From contig CAJQMK010000046.1 in NCBI GenBank assembly GCA_905479415.1, forward strand, positions 1 to 34,804: a stretch of DNA of 34,804 nt, read 5' to 3'. A model generated the notes under the pieces. That model had not been told where the DNA came from and made no database searches. It saw only the letters and a list, made by a program, of their open reading frames with translations. Of this stretch, positions 9,179 to 17,379 are shown piece after piece; the first letter of the stretch is position 1; each line of letters opens with the position of its first letter. The position numbers and the translations under genes were made by a program. This stretch comes from an uncultured Flavobacteriaceae bacterium (GTDB taxonomy: Bacteria; Bacteroidota; Bacteroidia; Flavobacteriales; Flavobacteriaceae).

Positions 9179-10213
9179 ATGAAATATACTTTTTTACCCT
9201 CTACAAACATTAAGGTTAGTAAAATATGTCTTGGCACTATGACATTTGGAAATCAAAACTCAGAAAAAGAGGGGTTTGATCAAATGGATTTAGCAACTGA
9301 TATGGGGATTAATTTTATTGATACCGCTGAGTTATACCCAGTCCCTGCAACTGCAGAACGATATGCAGATACCGAAAAAATAATTGGTAAATGGGTGAGT
9401 GAAAGAAACAATAGAGATCAAATTGTATTGGCAACTAAAATCGCAGGTCCCGGCGATTATACTAAACATATAAGAACGACTGGATTTTCAAAATCTGCTT
9501 TGTTTTCAGCTGTTGATGAAAGCTTAAAACGTCTTAAAACAGATTACATAGATTTATATCAACTTCATTGGCCGGAAAGAATTACTAATACATTTGGGAA
9601 AAGAGATTTTGACTCGTCAGTAAATGATAAATGGGAAGAAAATTTTGAAAATGTACTTTTTAATTTAAAAACAATTATTTCAAGTGGAAAAGTAAGGCAA
9701 ATTGGAATATCAAATGAAAATCCATGGGCTTTTATGAAATATTTAGAATTGTCTAAGAAAAAATTGCCTAAAACAATTACTATTCAAAATCCTTATTCGC
9801 TTTTAAATAGACTTTTTGAGATTGGAAATTCAGAAATTTGCATGAGAGAAGATGTTGGCTTACTGGCTTATTCTCCTCTTGGTTTTGGAGTATTAAGCGG
9901 TAAATATTTAAATGGAAATATGCCTAAAGACAGTAGATTAAAATTATTCCCAAATTTAAGTAGATTTTCAGGCGAAAATTCTATGAAAGCTACCAGTATG
10001 TATTATAATATTTCAAAAAAATACAATTTATCATTAACTCAAATGGCCTTATCATTTGTAAATTCTAGACCATTTGTAACAAGTAACATAATAGGAGCGA
10101 CTAAACTAAATCAATTGAAAGAAAATATTGAAAGCATAAATATTGATTTAAGTGAAGATGCTTTAAAAGAAATAAATGAAGTTCATAAACTTATTCCTAA
10201 CCCTGCTCCTTAA
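9179..10213 (+). CDS. Aldo/keto reductase, Tas-like
   Basis: A 344-residue NADP(H)-dependent aldo/keto reductase with the expected catalytic tetrad D48, Y53 (IDTAELYP), K87 (ATKIAG) and H120 (LYQLHWPE). The segment from ELYPVPATAE to the IIGKW region and the ISNENPWAF segment resemble the Tas subgroup of E. coli. The physiological substrate is not predictable from sequence. It starts 4 bases after the xth stop and ends the three-gene unit. Its last 17 bases overlap the 3' end of radA on the opposite strand, with both reading frames intact. Confidence 0.9.
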   Translation: MKYTFLPSTNIKVSKICLGTMTFGNQNSEKEGFDQMDLATDMGINFIDTAELYPVPATAERYADTEKIIGKWVSERNNRDQIVLATKIAGPGDYTKHIRTTGFSKSALFSAVDESLKRLKTDYIDLYQLHWPERITNTFGKRDFDSSVNDKWEENFENVLFNLKTIISSGKVRQIGISNENPWAFMKYLELSKKKLPKTITIQNPYSLLNRLFEIGNSEICMREDVGLLAYSPLGFGVLSGKYLNGNMPKDSRLKLFPNLSRFSGENSMKATSMYYNISKKYNLSLTQMALSFVNSRPFVTSNIIGATKLNQLKENIESINIDLSEDALKEINEVHKLIPNPAP

Positions 10214-11561
10214 ATAGATTTTTGATTAAATCTTCAATTCTTGAATAAGAAATTATTTTTAATTTTTTAGGAACAAAAGATATTTTTGCAGCTTCTGAAA
10301 CTATTAAAATTTTGAATCCAAGTTTTTCTGCCTCGTTTATTCTTTGATCTATTTTTGGCACCGATCTAAGTTCTCCAGAAAGCCCAATTTCAGCGGCAAA
10401 ACAAATTCTTTTTTGCAAAGGGATATTAAAATTACTAGATAGAATAGCTGCTACAACTGCTAAATCCATTGCTGGGTCTTCAATTTTAATACCTCCAGTG
10501 ATATTTAAAAAAACATCTTTTGAACTCAGTTTAAATCCAGCACGTTTTTCTAAAACAGCTAATAACATATTTAATCTTTTCGCGTTAAAACCTGTTGTGC
10601 TTCTTTGTGGGGTTCCATATACCGCAGAACTTACTAAAGCTTGAACTTCTATCATAATTGGTCTAATCCCCTCTATGGTAGAAGCCGTAGCATTTCCACT
10701 TAAAGGTATTTTATTATTAGAAATCAATAATTCACTTGGATTTGTTACCTGACGAAGTCCATTATTCAACATTTCATAAATACCTATTTCAGCTGTTGAT
10801 CCAAATCGATTTTTTTTAGCTCTTAAAATTCTATAAATATTATTTCGATCGCCTTCAAATTGTAAAACTACATCAACCATATGTTCCAAAATTTTGGGAC
10901 CTGCAATTCCACCATCTTTTGTTATGTGTCCAACAAGAAAAACTGGAAGGTTTGTTTTTTTTGAATAATTCAAAAATTGAGAAGCCGATTCTTTAATTTG
11001 AGACACACTTCCAGGACTACTATCTATAATATCAGTTTGTAGAGTTTGAATGGAATCAATAATTACAAGCTCAGGTTTTAGCGTATTAATATGAGAAATT
11101 ATAGTTTCAACATTCGTTTCGTTTAAAATATAACATTGATTAGAATCATTATTAATTCTATTAGCTCTTCTTCTAATTTGTTGTTGACTTTCTTCCCCTG
11201 TTACATATAAAACTTTATTTTTTATTTCTAGAGAAATTTGAAGCAATAATGTTGATTTACCTATCCCGGGTTCACCTCCAATAAGAACAAGTGATCCAGG
11301 AACAATTCCTCCCCCTAAAACTCTATTAAGTTCTCTATCTTGAATTAACAATCTTGGATCTTTTTCAAAATCGATATCATTAACTAGTTGGGCTTTAGAT
11401 TTTAATTGATCACTGCTTAAGCCTAAATCAACCTTAGAAGATTTTTTGATAACTTCTTCAACTAATGTATTCCATTCTTTACATGAACTGCACTGACCAA
11501 GCCATTTAGAATGTTTAGCGCCGCAGTTTTGACAACAATATGAAGTTTTTAATACAGCCAT
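10197..11561 (-). CDS. radA: DNA repair protein RadA (branch-migration helicase)
   Basis: A 454-residue RecA-like ATPase that promotes branch migration during recombinational repair. A four-cysteine zinc finger is at C10, C13, C24 and C27. The Walker A motif GGEPGIGKST spans 95-104. The RadA-specific KNRFG motif is at 250-254. The C-terminal Lon-protease-like domain occupies roughly 285-450. Length matches the family (about 450-460). It is the last gene of the panC-panD-flippase-radA minus-strand unit, 11 bases after the flippase-like gene. The 3' end overlaps the convergent aldo/keto reductase gene by 17 bases. Confidence 0.96.
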   Translation of the reverse strand: MAVLKTSYCCQNCGAKHSKWLGQCSSCKEWNTLVEEVIKKSSKVDLGLSSDQLKSKAQLVNDIDFEKDPRLLIQDRELNRVLGGGIVPGSLVLIGGEPGIGKSTLLLQISLEIKNKVLYVTGEESQQQIRRRANRINNDSNQCYILNETNVETIISHINTLKPELVIIDSIQTLQTDIIDSSPGSVSQIKESASQFLNYSKKTNLPVFLVGHITKDGGIAGPKILEHMVDVVLQFEGDRNNIYRILRAKKNRFGSTAEIGIYEMLNNGLRQVTNPSELLISNNKIPLSGNATASTIEGIRPIMIEVQALVSSAVYGTPQRSTTGFNAKRLNMLLAVLEKRAGFKLSSKDVFLNITGGIKIEDPAMDLAVVAAILSSNFNIPLQKRICFAAEIGLSGELRSVPKIDQRINEAEKLGFKILIVSEAAKISFVPKKLKIISYSRIEDLIKNLFKEQG

Positions 11562-11572
11562 TAATTATTAAA

Positions 11573-12514
11573 TTATTTGTTTAATATAGGTAAAAAAACA
11601 AAAGATAAAGAACCAAAGATTATAATCATTAATGTTTGGGAAGTCCAAACAATCCAGCCTAAAGCTAAAGCACTTTCATAAGAAATTTCATACTGACTTA
11701 TTACAGCAGCAATAGCTAATGGGTATGCGCCAATTCCACCATTAGTTAAAGCCATCGCTATTGCTCCAGCTAAGAATGCTATAAATAAAGGCTCAAACCC
11801 CAGATTATAAGTTTCAGGCAAACTAAATTTCACAACATAAAACATTAAAAAATAGCAGGTCCAAATAAATAATGAGTGAAAAACAAATAGCGGTTTGTTA
11901 TTAATTTTTGAAATAGAAAAAACACCTTTTTTTAATCCACCAATGAAAATTTCAATTTTATTTTTAAAAGTTGTTTTTGAAATTACGTAATAAAAAATAT
12001 ATACTAAAGTTATTAAGGGAATTATGGATATAAGTAGTTCATTGCTAATTGAGAGTTTTGGAATTCCTATTTTGGAAGAAATCATAACTCCAAACAATAG
12101 CAATCCAATTAAAATGATCACATCTATAATTCTCTCAGTGACAATAGTTCCAAAACTTTTTTCAAAAGGTATTTTCTCATAGTAAGATAATGAACTTGCT
12201 CTTAAGAGTTCACCTGATCTTGGTATCCCTAAATTTGATAGAAATGCGACTAAAACCGACATGATTGAATTTAAAATTTTGATTTTATAACCTAAAGGTT
12301 TTAACATTGATTGCCATCTAATAGACCTTGATAAATGACTTAGTATACCAAGACAAATTGACAATAAAACAAATTTGTAATCTGCAGATCTCATAGACGA
12401 ATAAATCTCTATCCTTTCAAAGGAAGTTGTATTTGTATAGGAGTAGTAAATTAATAAAATTCCTAAAGTAGGAGGAAAGATTTTTTTAAACCATTTAAAA
12501 AACAGTAATGACAT
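11573..12514 (-). CDS. Flippase-like integral membrane protein (lysylphosphatidylglycerol synthase TM family)
   Basis: A 313-residue polytopic membrane protein with about eight hydrophobic helices. It belongs to the UPF0104/AglD/YbhN-like family, which shares the membrane half of MprF. The conserved region around LSHLSRSIRWQSMLKPLGY and the later LSNLGIPRSGELLRASSL segment are typical, as is the glycine-rich GAIAMALTNGGIGAYPLA. There is no soluble aminoacyl-transfer domain, so it is not a full MprF. A role in moving or handling a lipid-linked substrate is only inferred. I place the start at the ATG at 12514. An in-frame TTG at 12520 would instead overlap the panD stop. The tight spacing puts it in the panC/panD/radA transcript. 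Confidence 0.8.
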   Translation of the reverse strand: MSLLFFKWFKKIFPPTLGILLIYYSYTNTTSFERIEIYSSMRSADYKFVLLSICLGILSHLSRSIRWQSMLKPLGYKIKILNSIMSVLVAFLSNLGIPRSGELLRASSLSYYEKIPFEKSFGTIVTERIIDVIILIGLLLFGVMISSKIGIPKLSISNELLISIIPLITLVYIFYYVISKTTFKNKIEIFIGGLKKGVFSISKINNKPLFVFHSLFIWTCYFLMFYVVKFSLPETYNLGFEPLFIAFLAGAIAMALTNGGIGAYPLAIAAVISQYEISYESALALGWIVWTSQTLMIIIFGSLSFVFLPILNK

Positions 12515-12516
12515 TA

Positions 12517-12864
12517 TCAAATTAAAATATTATCCTTATTTGGGAATATTAAGGTAGGATTAAATGTCTTAGCTTCTTCTAAATTCATTCTAGCATAACT
12601 GATAATAATTATTTTGTCTCCTTTCTGAACTTTTCTTGCTGCAGGACCATTTAAAGTAATTTCTCCAGTACCTTTTTTGCCATTAATAATATAGGTCTCT
12701 AATCGTTCACCATTATTAATGTTCACTACCTGAACTTTTTCTCCAGCTATCATATTAGCTGCTTCTAAAAGAGATTCATCAATTGTAATACTACCAATAT
12801 AATTTAAATCACAATTAGTAACTGTGACTCTGTGAATTTTAGACTTTAATACTTCAATTTCCAT
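12517..12864 (-). CDS. panD: Aspartate 1-decarboxylase proenzyme
   Basis: A 115-residue pyruvoyl-dependent enzyme that makes beta-alanine from aspartate for pantothenate synthesis. The self-cleavage site G24-S25 (in NYIGSITID) is at the same residue numbers as in E. coli PanD. S25 becomes the pyruvoyl cofactor. The NGPAAR segment needed for processing and substrate binding is present. It follows panC by 13 bases, so the two steps that converge on pantoate + beta-alanine are encoded together. Confidence 0.96.
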   Translation of the reverse strand: MEIEVLKSKIHRVTVTNCDLNYIGSITIDESLLEAANMIAGEKVQVVNINNGERLETYIINGKKGTGEITLNGPAARKVQKGDKIIIISYARMNLEEAKTFNPTLIFPNKDNILI

Positions 12865-12877
12865 GCGGCAAATATAA

Positions 12878-13726
12878 CTATTTAACTAAAATATTATCAA
12901 TCAACCTTACTCCATTAACTAAGACACAAATAAAAACTCTAAAAGACTTCTTTACATCATTTTTTTTTGTTTTTTTAAGAGTTTTATTATCTGTAATTTC
13001 TAAATATTCTAATTCAAAATCATTTAAAGAATTAATTTCTTTTTTACAATCGTTATAAATATTTTTAAATGATTTTTTTTCAAAATTTTCTTTACAGTAA
13101 ATTAAAGTTTTATAAATAACAGCAGCTTTTTCTTTATTTTCAGTTGAAAGCAAAGCGTTCCTTGAGCTCAAAGCTAATCCGTTTTGTTCTCTTACAGTTG
13201 GACAGATTACAAGCTCGGTCTGAAAGTTTTTAATTTTTATTAATCTATCTATAATTCTAGTTTGTTGAAAATCTTTTTCTCCAAAAAAAGCTTTTGTTGG
13301 TTTAAATAAATTAAACAATTTAGAGACTATAGTACCTACTCCGCTAAAGTGGTTATTTCTATATTTACCCTCAAGTTCTTTATCTAGGTCTTGAAAATCA
13401 AAATTCTCTATTTTTAATTTATTTTCATACATCTCAGAAATTTCCGGGTTAAAAACAAAAATATTCTTTGAAATTTCGTAAATCATTTTTAGATCTTTTT
13501 TTATGTTTTTTGGGTAATTATTAAGATCTTGTTTGTTATTAAATTGAGTTGGGTTGACAAAAATAGTTACCCAAACCACTTCACAGCTCTGGACTGCTTT
13601 TTTTAATAAAGAGAGATGTCCTTGATGTAATGAGCCCATAGTTGGCACCAGTCCAATAGTTTTTTTTAAGTCTTTTGCTTTATCAATACTTTTTTCAACT
13701 TGAGACTTTAGAGTATATAACTGCAT
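12878..13726 (-). CDS. panC: Pantothenate synthetase (pantoate-beta-alanine ligase)
   Basis: A 282-residue ATP-dependent ligase joining pantoate and beta-alanine. The nucleotidyltransferase HxGH motif is H34-Q-G-H37 in [13 protein letters not shown]. Other family motifs are TIFVNPTQF (54-62), FFGEKDFQQ (147-155) and LSSRN (186-190), the counterpart of KMSKS. It is the first gene of the minus-strand unit panC-panD-flippase-radA. It is divergent from the glycogen-synthase-like gene across a 104-base gap. I found no strong promoter for it there. TAGATTTA on the minus strand is one base off the -7 consensus. Confidence 0.95.
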   Translation of the reverse strand: MQLYTLKSQVEKSIDKAKDLKKTIGLVPTMGSLHQGHLSLLKKAVQSCEVVWVTIFVNPTQFNNKQDLNNYPKNIKKDLKMIYEISKNIFVFNPEISEMYENKLKIENFDFQDLDKELEGKYRNNHFSGVGTIVSKLFNLFKPTKAFFGEKDFQQTRIIDRLIKIKNFQTELVICPTVREQNGLALSSRNALLSTENKEKAAVIYKTLIYCKENFEKKSFKNIYNDCKKEINSLNDFELEYLEITDNKTLKKTKKNDVKKSFRVFICVLVNGVRLIDNILVK

Positions 13727-13787
13727 TTAATAAAACTTTAACAGTGTGTATGTGTATAAATATGAGGTAAATCTAACATAATTTTTG

Positions 13788-13795
13788 TAATTTTG
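13788..13795 (+). promoter_or_regulatory. Predicted -7 element and SD-like sequence of the glycogen-synthase-like gene
   Basis: TAATTTTG at 13788-13795 is an exact TAnnTTTG match. No TTG lies at the -33 position. Transcription would start near 13800. The leader ends with AAAGGA at 13821-13826, 4 bases before the ATG at 13831, a rare Shine-Dalgarno-like sequence in this window. Confidence 0.4.
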
Positions 13796-13830
13796 CATTT
13801 CAATTTAATTGAGTCTAAAGAAAGGATTTT

Positions 13831-14640
13831 ATGACTGGAAAAAAAGTACTTTACGTATCCTCCGAAGTTATACCGTATTTACCTAACAACGATATATCAA
13901 CATTAACATACAGTTTACCTAAAGTAGTAAATAAAAATGGTGGCCAAACTAGAATTTTTATTCCAAAGTATGGCTTAATTAATGAAAGAAGGCATCAACT
14001 TCACGAAGTAATTAGGCTTTCTGGAATGAACCTTATTATTGATGATTTAGATATGCCGTTAATAATTAAAGTTGCATCTATTCCAAAGGAAAGAATGCAG
14101 GTGTATTTTATTGATAACGATGAATACTTTAAGAATAGATTACTTGACTCTGACAAAAAGAAAAAGTTGTATGATGATAATGACGAAAGAGCGATTTTCT
14201 TTGCTAAAGGAGTGGTTGAAACTATTAAAAAACTAAATTGGACTCCAGACATAATTCATGTTCACGGATGGATCGCTTCATTAATGCCTTTATACCTGAA
14301 ACAATATTATAAAGACGAGCCTCTTTTTTCAAAATCTAAGGTCGTAACTTCGATATACGATAATGAGATTATAGGTAACTTAAGCTCAGGTATCATTAAT
14401 AAAATAAAGTTTGACGAGGTTGAAAGTGAAACTTTAAATGTTTTAAAGAATCCAACCTATGAAAATTTATATAAGTTATCCATAATGAATTCAGATGGAG
14501 TTGTCTTTGCTTCTGAAAACATTAAAAAATCCTATTTAGATGTTGCTGCCAATTCCAAAATACCTGTACTTAAATGTGGTTTTAAAGACGGATTTGAAAA
14601 AGAGTACATGAACTTTTATAACGACAAGATTTTAAACTAA
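13831..14640 (+). CDS. Short glycogen/starch synthase-like protein (GT5 N-terminal domain only)
   Basis: A 269-residue protein that aligns with the N-terminal Rossmann half of GlgA-type glycogen synthases: the SSEVIPYLP start, FIPKYGLINERR, DNDERAIFF and IIHVHGW (141-147, the counterpart of HAHDW). The C-terminal half, which holds most of the nucleotide-sugar site, is absent. GlgA is normally about 470-480 residues. The KTGG motif near the start, which binds ADP-glucose, reads PNND at 18-21. It is therefore probably not an active synthase. From general knowledge, a short GlgA-like protein next to a DUF4270 gene recurs in Flavobacteriia, so this looks like a conserved family rather than a recent truncation. 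It lies 5 bases upstream of the DUF4270 gene. Its function is unknown and the usual label 'glycogen synthase' may mislead. Confidence 0.8.
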   Translation: MTGKKVLYVSSEVIPYLPNNDISTLTYSLPKVVNKNGGQTRIFIPKYGLINERRHQLHEVIRLSGMNLIIDDLDMPLIIKVASIPKERMQVYFIDNDEYFKNRLLDSDKKKKLYDDNDERAIFFAKGVVETIKKLNWTPDIIHVHGWIASLMPLYLKQYYKDEPLFSKSKVVTSIYDNEIIGNLSSGIINKIKFDEVESETLNVLKNPTYENLYKLSIMNSDGVVFASENIKKSYLDVAANSKIPVLKCGFKDGFEKEYMNFYNDKILN

Positions 14641-14645
14641 TTATT

Positions 14646-16451
14646 TTGAAAAAGTTTTACATCATACTAACACTATTAATAGTTTTTGTTTCTTGTAATA
14701 AAGATTACAAAACTGTAGGTCTTAATCTAATCGACAATAATGCATTTAGCACGAACCTTAAAGAAATCCCAGTTAATGTAAAAATGCGAAGTATTCCGCC
14801 TTATGTTTCCAACACGTTATCAACATTTCAAATAGGAGAATATAATGACAACCTTTACGGATCATCCAAAGTAAGTTTTTTAGGTCAAATTAATTTTGAG
14901 GATCCTAACTTAGTCTTTGGAGATTATAAACAATCCGATGAAGATAATCCAGATGATAATATTTCTCGTATTCCAGAATTAGAAACAATTAAAAATGTTT
15001 TTTTAGACATTCCTTTTTTTACTAATGTTGATGATGATGATAACGATGGTGTTATAAATATCTATGATGTAGACAGTACAGACCCTTACAGTGACTCTGA
15101 TGGTGATGGCGTTTCAGATGCTGACGAATCTAATTTAGGTCAAAACCCTTTAGATGAAGATACAGATGGCGATGGAATTTTAGATGGAGAAGATACTGAA
15201 TCTATAAATCCTTATGCAGGAAGAACTCTTTATGAACTAGATTCTTTGATAGGAAATACTGAAGCTACTTTTAAATTAAAAGTTAGCGAGTTAGATTATT
15301 TCTTAAGGCCTTACGATCCTGATTCAAACTTTGAAAAATTTCAAAAATACTACTCAAATAATACACTTCCTGAAAATTTTTCAGGTTACACATTATTTGA
15401 TGATGAAGTAAAAATAGACTCTAATGAATTAGTGTTTTACAATGAAGATGATCCTGAAACAGAAGAGGATGACGAGTCAGAAGTTGTAAAAGAAAGGTTA
15501 ACACCAAGAATTAGAGTTGAATTAGATCATGATTTTTTTCAATCAAAATTTTTAGATCAAGAAGGTTCCCAAGAAATTTCAAACTTAGATAATTTTAAGC
15601 TCTACTTTAAAGGTATAGTGTTAGAAACTTATGATTTTTCTGATCCACTACTTATGATTTTAAATTTTAACGAATCTGAAATAAGAGTTGTCTATGAATT
15701 TCAAAAATATAATAAGCAAGATACTCCAGATGATACTGCTGATGACACGGTTGATACTGAAGAAGCTCAGTTTTTATTTAAAATGGGAGGTGTTAAATTA
15801 AATTCATTCAAACATGATGCTTACCCTGGTTATGTCTACTCTGCCATCGCAGATACTATAACAAATCCAGAAAGAGTTTATTTAAAAGGAGGTCAGGGTG
15901 TTATGGCTGAAATTGAATTATTCAAAGATGACAATGGAGTTGATATCCTTGAAGAAATTAGATCAAAAGAGTGGTTGGTTAATGAAGCAAATATTTCAAT
16001 GTATATTGACAAAGAGATGCTTTCATCCAATGGCGGAATTGTAGAGCCATCTCGACTGTATCTTTATGATTTAGTTAATAAAGCTCCGGTCATTGATTAT
16101 TTTGTTGATAATTCAGCTGGACAAAAATCTTATCAAAACAAAGTAATTCATGGTGGTTTAATTGAACTAGATGAGGACAAAAATGGATTAATGTATAAAA
16201 TTCGTATTAGCGAACATATTAAAAATATTGTTAGAAAAGATTCTACTAACGTAAAACTAGGTCTAGTAGTATCTTCTGACATTAGTAACACAATTAATAT
16301 AGAAGTTGAAGATTCTGATTTTATGACTTTCACACCTCTTTCTTCTGCTATTAATCCCCTAGGGACTGTTCTTATTGGTCCAAGTCCAAGTGCAGAAAAT
16401 TTTGATAAGAGAATGAGATTAAATTTGTTCTATACTGAAGTTAATAATTAG
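14646..16451 (+). CDS. DUF4270 lipoprotein with a calcium-binding-type (TSP3-like) insert
   Basis: A 601-residue lipoprotein starting at TTG 14646. No in-frame ATG lies near, and the TTG gives MKKFYIILT directly followed by a lipobox ending at C17 (FVSC). The rest matches the DUF4270 family of Bacteroidota in layout (KTVGLNLID, KNVFLDIPFF, YELDSLIG, YLKGGQG). Between residues ~128 and 192 there are three acidic D-x-D-x-D-G repeats (DDDDNDG, DSDGDGVSDADE, DTDGDGILDGED) like thrombospondin type 3 repeats, which bind calcium. A second acidic stretch is at ~270-282. It is likely an outer-membrane or surface lipoprotein, with unknown function. It forms a two-gene unit with the GlgA-like gene. Its last 11 bases overlap the 3' end of the convergent glycosyltransferase gene. 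Confidence 0.85.
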   Translation: MKKFYIILTLLIVFVSCNKDYKTVGLNLIDNNAFSTNLKEIPVNVKMRSIPPYVSNTLSTFQIGEYNDNLYGSSKVSFLGQINFEDPNLVFGDYKQSDEDNPDDNISRIPELETIKNVFLDIPFFTNVDDDDNDGVINIYDVDSTDPYSDSDGDGVSDADESNLGQNPLDEDTDGDGILDGEDTESINPYAGRTLYELDSLIGNTEATFKLKVSELDYFLRPYDPDSNFEKFQKYYSNNTLPENFSGYTLFDDEVKIDSNELVFYNEDDPETEEDDESEVVKERLTPRIRVELDHDFFQSKFLDQEGSQEISNLDNFKLYFKGIVLETYDFSDPLLMILNFNESEIRVVYEFQKYNKQDTPDDTADDTVDTEEAQFLFKMGGVKLNSFKHDAYPGYVYSAIADTITNPERVYLKGGQGVMAEIELFKDDNGVDILEEIRSKEWLVNEANISMYIDKEMLSSNGGIVEPSRLYLYDLVNKAPVIDYFVDNSAGQKSYQNKVIHGGLIELDEDKNGLMYKIRISEHIKNIVRKDSTNVKLGLVVSSDISNTINIEVEDSDFMTFTPLSSAINPLGTVLIGPSPSAENFDKRMRLNLFYTEVNN

Positions 16452-17379
16452 ATGTTTTAGCTCTATCCGAGCTCCATTCTTTACTTAAAAAACTAGTTTT
16501 CCAATACACAAGACAGTTCATAAGAATACTCCTTTTAGTCGATGAAATAATTGATCCAAACAAAAGATTTACAAATCTTGAAACAATAAGTGTCAAATGA
16601 AGGCTTAAAGCATAAAAACTTTTGAAATGATTTTGAATGTATATATGAGAGGATTTTATAACTTCAGTCTTTGTCATTAAAGTAATAGTTTTGTTTTTTC
16701 TTGATGATTCTCCATGATAATGAATACATTTCCAATTATTGAATAATGACACTTTTAAGTTTAAGCGCTTAGCTCTTCGACATAAATCCATATCCTCATA
16801 ATACATCCAATAATTTTCGTTCCATCCATTTAATTTCGCGAAATCAGTTTTTCTTATAAGAACAAATGATCCAGAAATCCAGTCCGGGAAAGAAATTTCT
16901 TCAGTATTCATTTTTTTATATGTCAAACCTCTAAATATTCTATTAAATATTCTTAAAAAACCAGTAATTGTCCATATGTCTAAAAACAATCCGTAGGCAT
17001 TTGTGTTGCTACCATTTTGATTTAACTGCTTAATTCCAATCAATCTATGTTCCTTGTTTGAATTAGAATATTTAATTAAAGAGAAAAGAGAATTTGAATC
17101 TAAAATTGTATCTGGATTTAAAAATAATAACCATTTTGATTCTGCATGTGAAGCACCAATATTACATCCCCTTGCAAATCCTAAATTATTTCTATTTTCA
17201 ATCCAATTAACTTGCTTGTATTTGTTTTGAAAATCTTTAAATTTATTGTCGTTAGAGAAGTTATCAACTACAATTATTTGAGTATTTATATGACATTGGT
17301 TTTGAATACTTTTTAAACACCATGTTAGTTTTTCCCAAGATTTATAATTTACAATTATAATTGTTAGGTCAATTATCAT
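16441..17379 (-). CDS. Family 2 glycosyltransferase
   Basis: A 312-residue GT-A-fold glycosyltransferase of the WbbL/rhamnosyltransferase-like group. Motifs in order are IVNYKSW (9-15), VVDNFSND (37-44), NNLGFARGCNIGA (64-76) and the metal-binding NPDT (88-91). Further on is ENYWMYYEDMDLCRRAKR, the acceptor-side ED region. No membrane helices except a possible weak one near the C-terminus, so it probably acts on the cytoplasmic face in making a cell-surface glycan. Sugar and acceptor are unknown. Its ATG shares one base with the rpoN stop (TAATG), so it is probably co-translated with rpoN. No other polysaccharide genes are adjacent. Confidence 0.87.
   Translation of the reverse strand: MIIDLTIIIVNYKSWEKLTWCLKSIQNQCHINTQIIVVDNFSNDNKFKDFQNKYKQVNWIENRNNLGFARGCNIGASHAESKWLLFLNPDTILDSNSLFSLIKYSNSNKEHRLIGIKQLNQNGSNTNAYGLFLDIWTITGFLRIFNRIFRGLTYKKMNTEEISFPDWISGSFVLIRKTDFAKLNGWNENYWMYYEDMDLCRRAKRLNLKVSLFNNWKCIHYHGESSRKNKTITLMTKTEVIKSSHIYIQNHFKSFYALSLHLTLIVSRFVNLLFGSIISSTKRSILMNCLVYWKTSFLSKEWSSDRAKTSNY

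Noticed and set aside
13641-13660. TTGGCAC sequences resembling sigma-54 -24 elements (also at about 7465, 9231 and 10355)
   Set aside because: All are inside coding sequence and lack the GC of the -12 element at the right spacing. With rpoN in the window they were tempting but unsupported.
16459-16473. AGCTC-TATCC-GAGCT inverted repeat near the DUF4270/glycosyltransferase junction as a terminator
   Set aside because: The stem is only 5 bp, lies in coding sequence and has no T-run on either strand.
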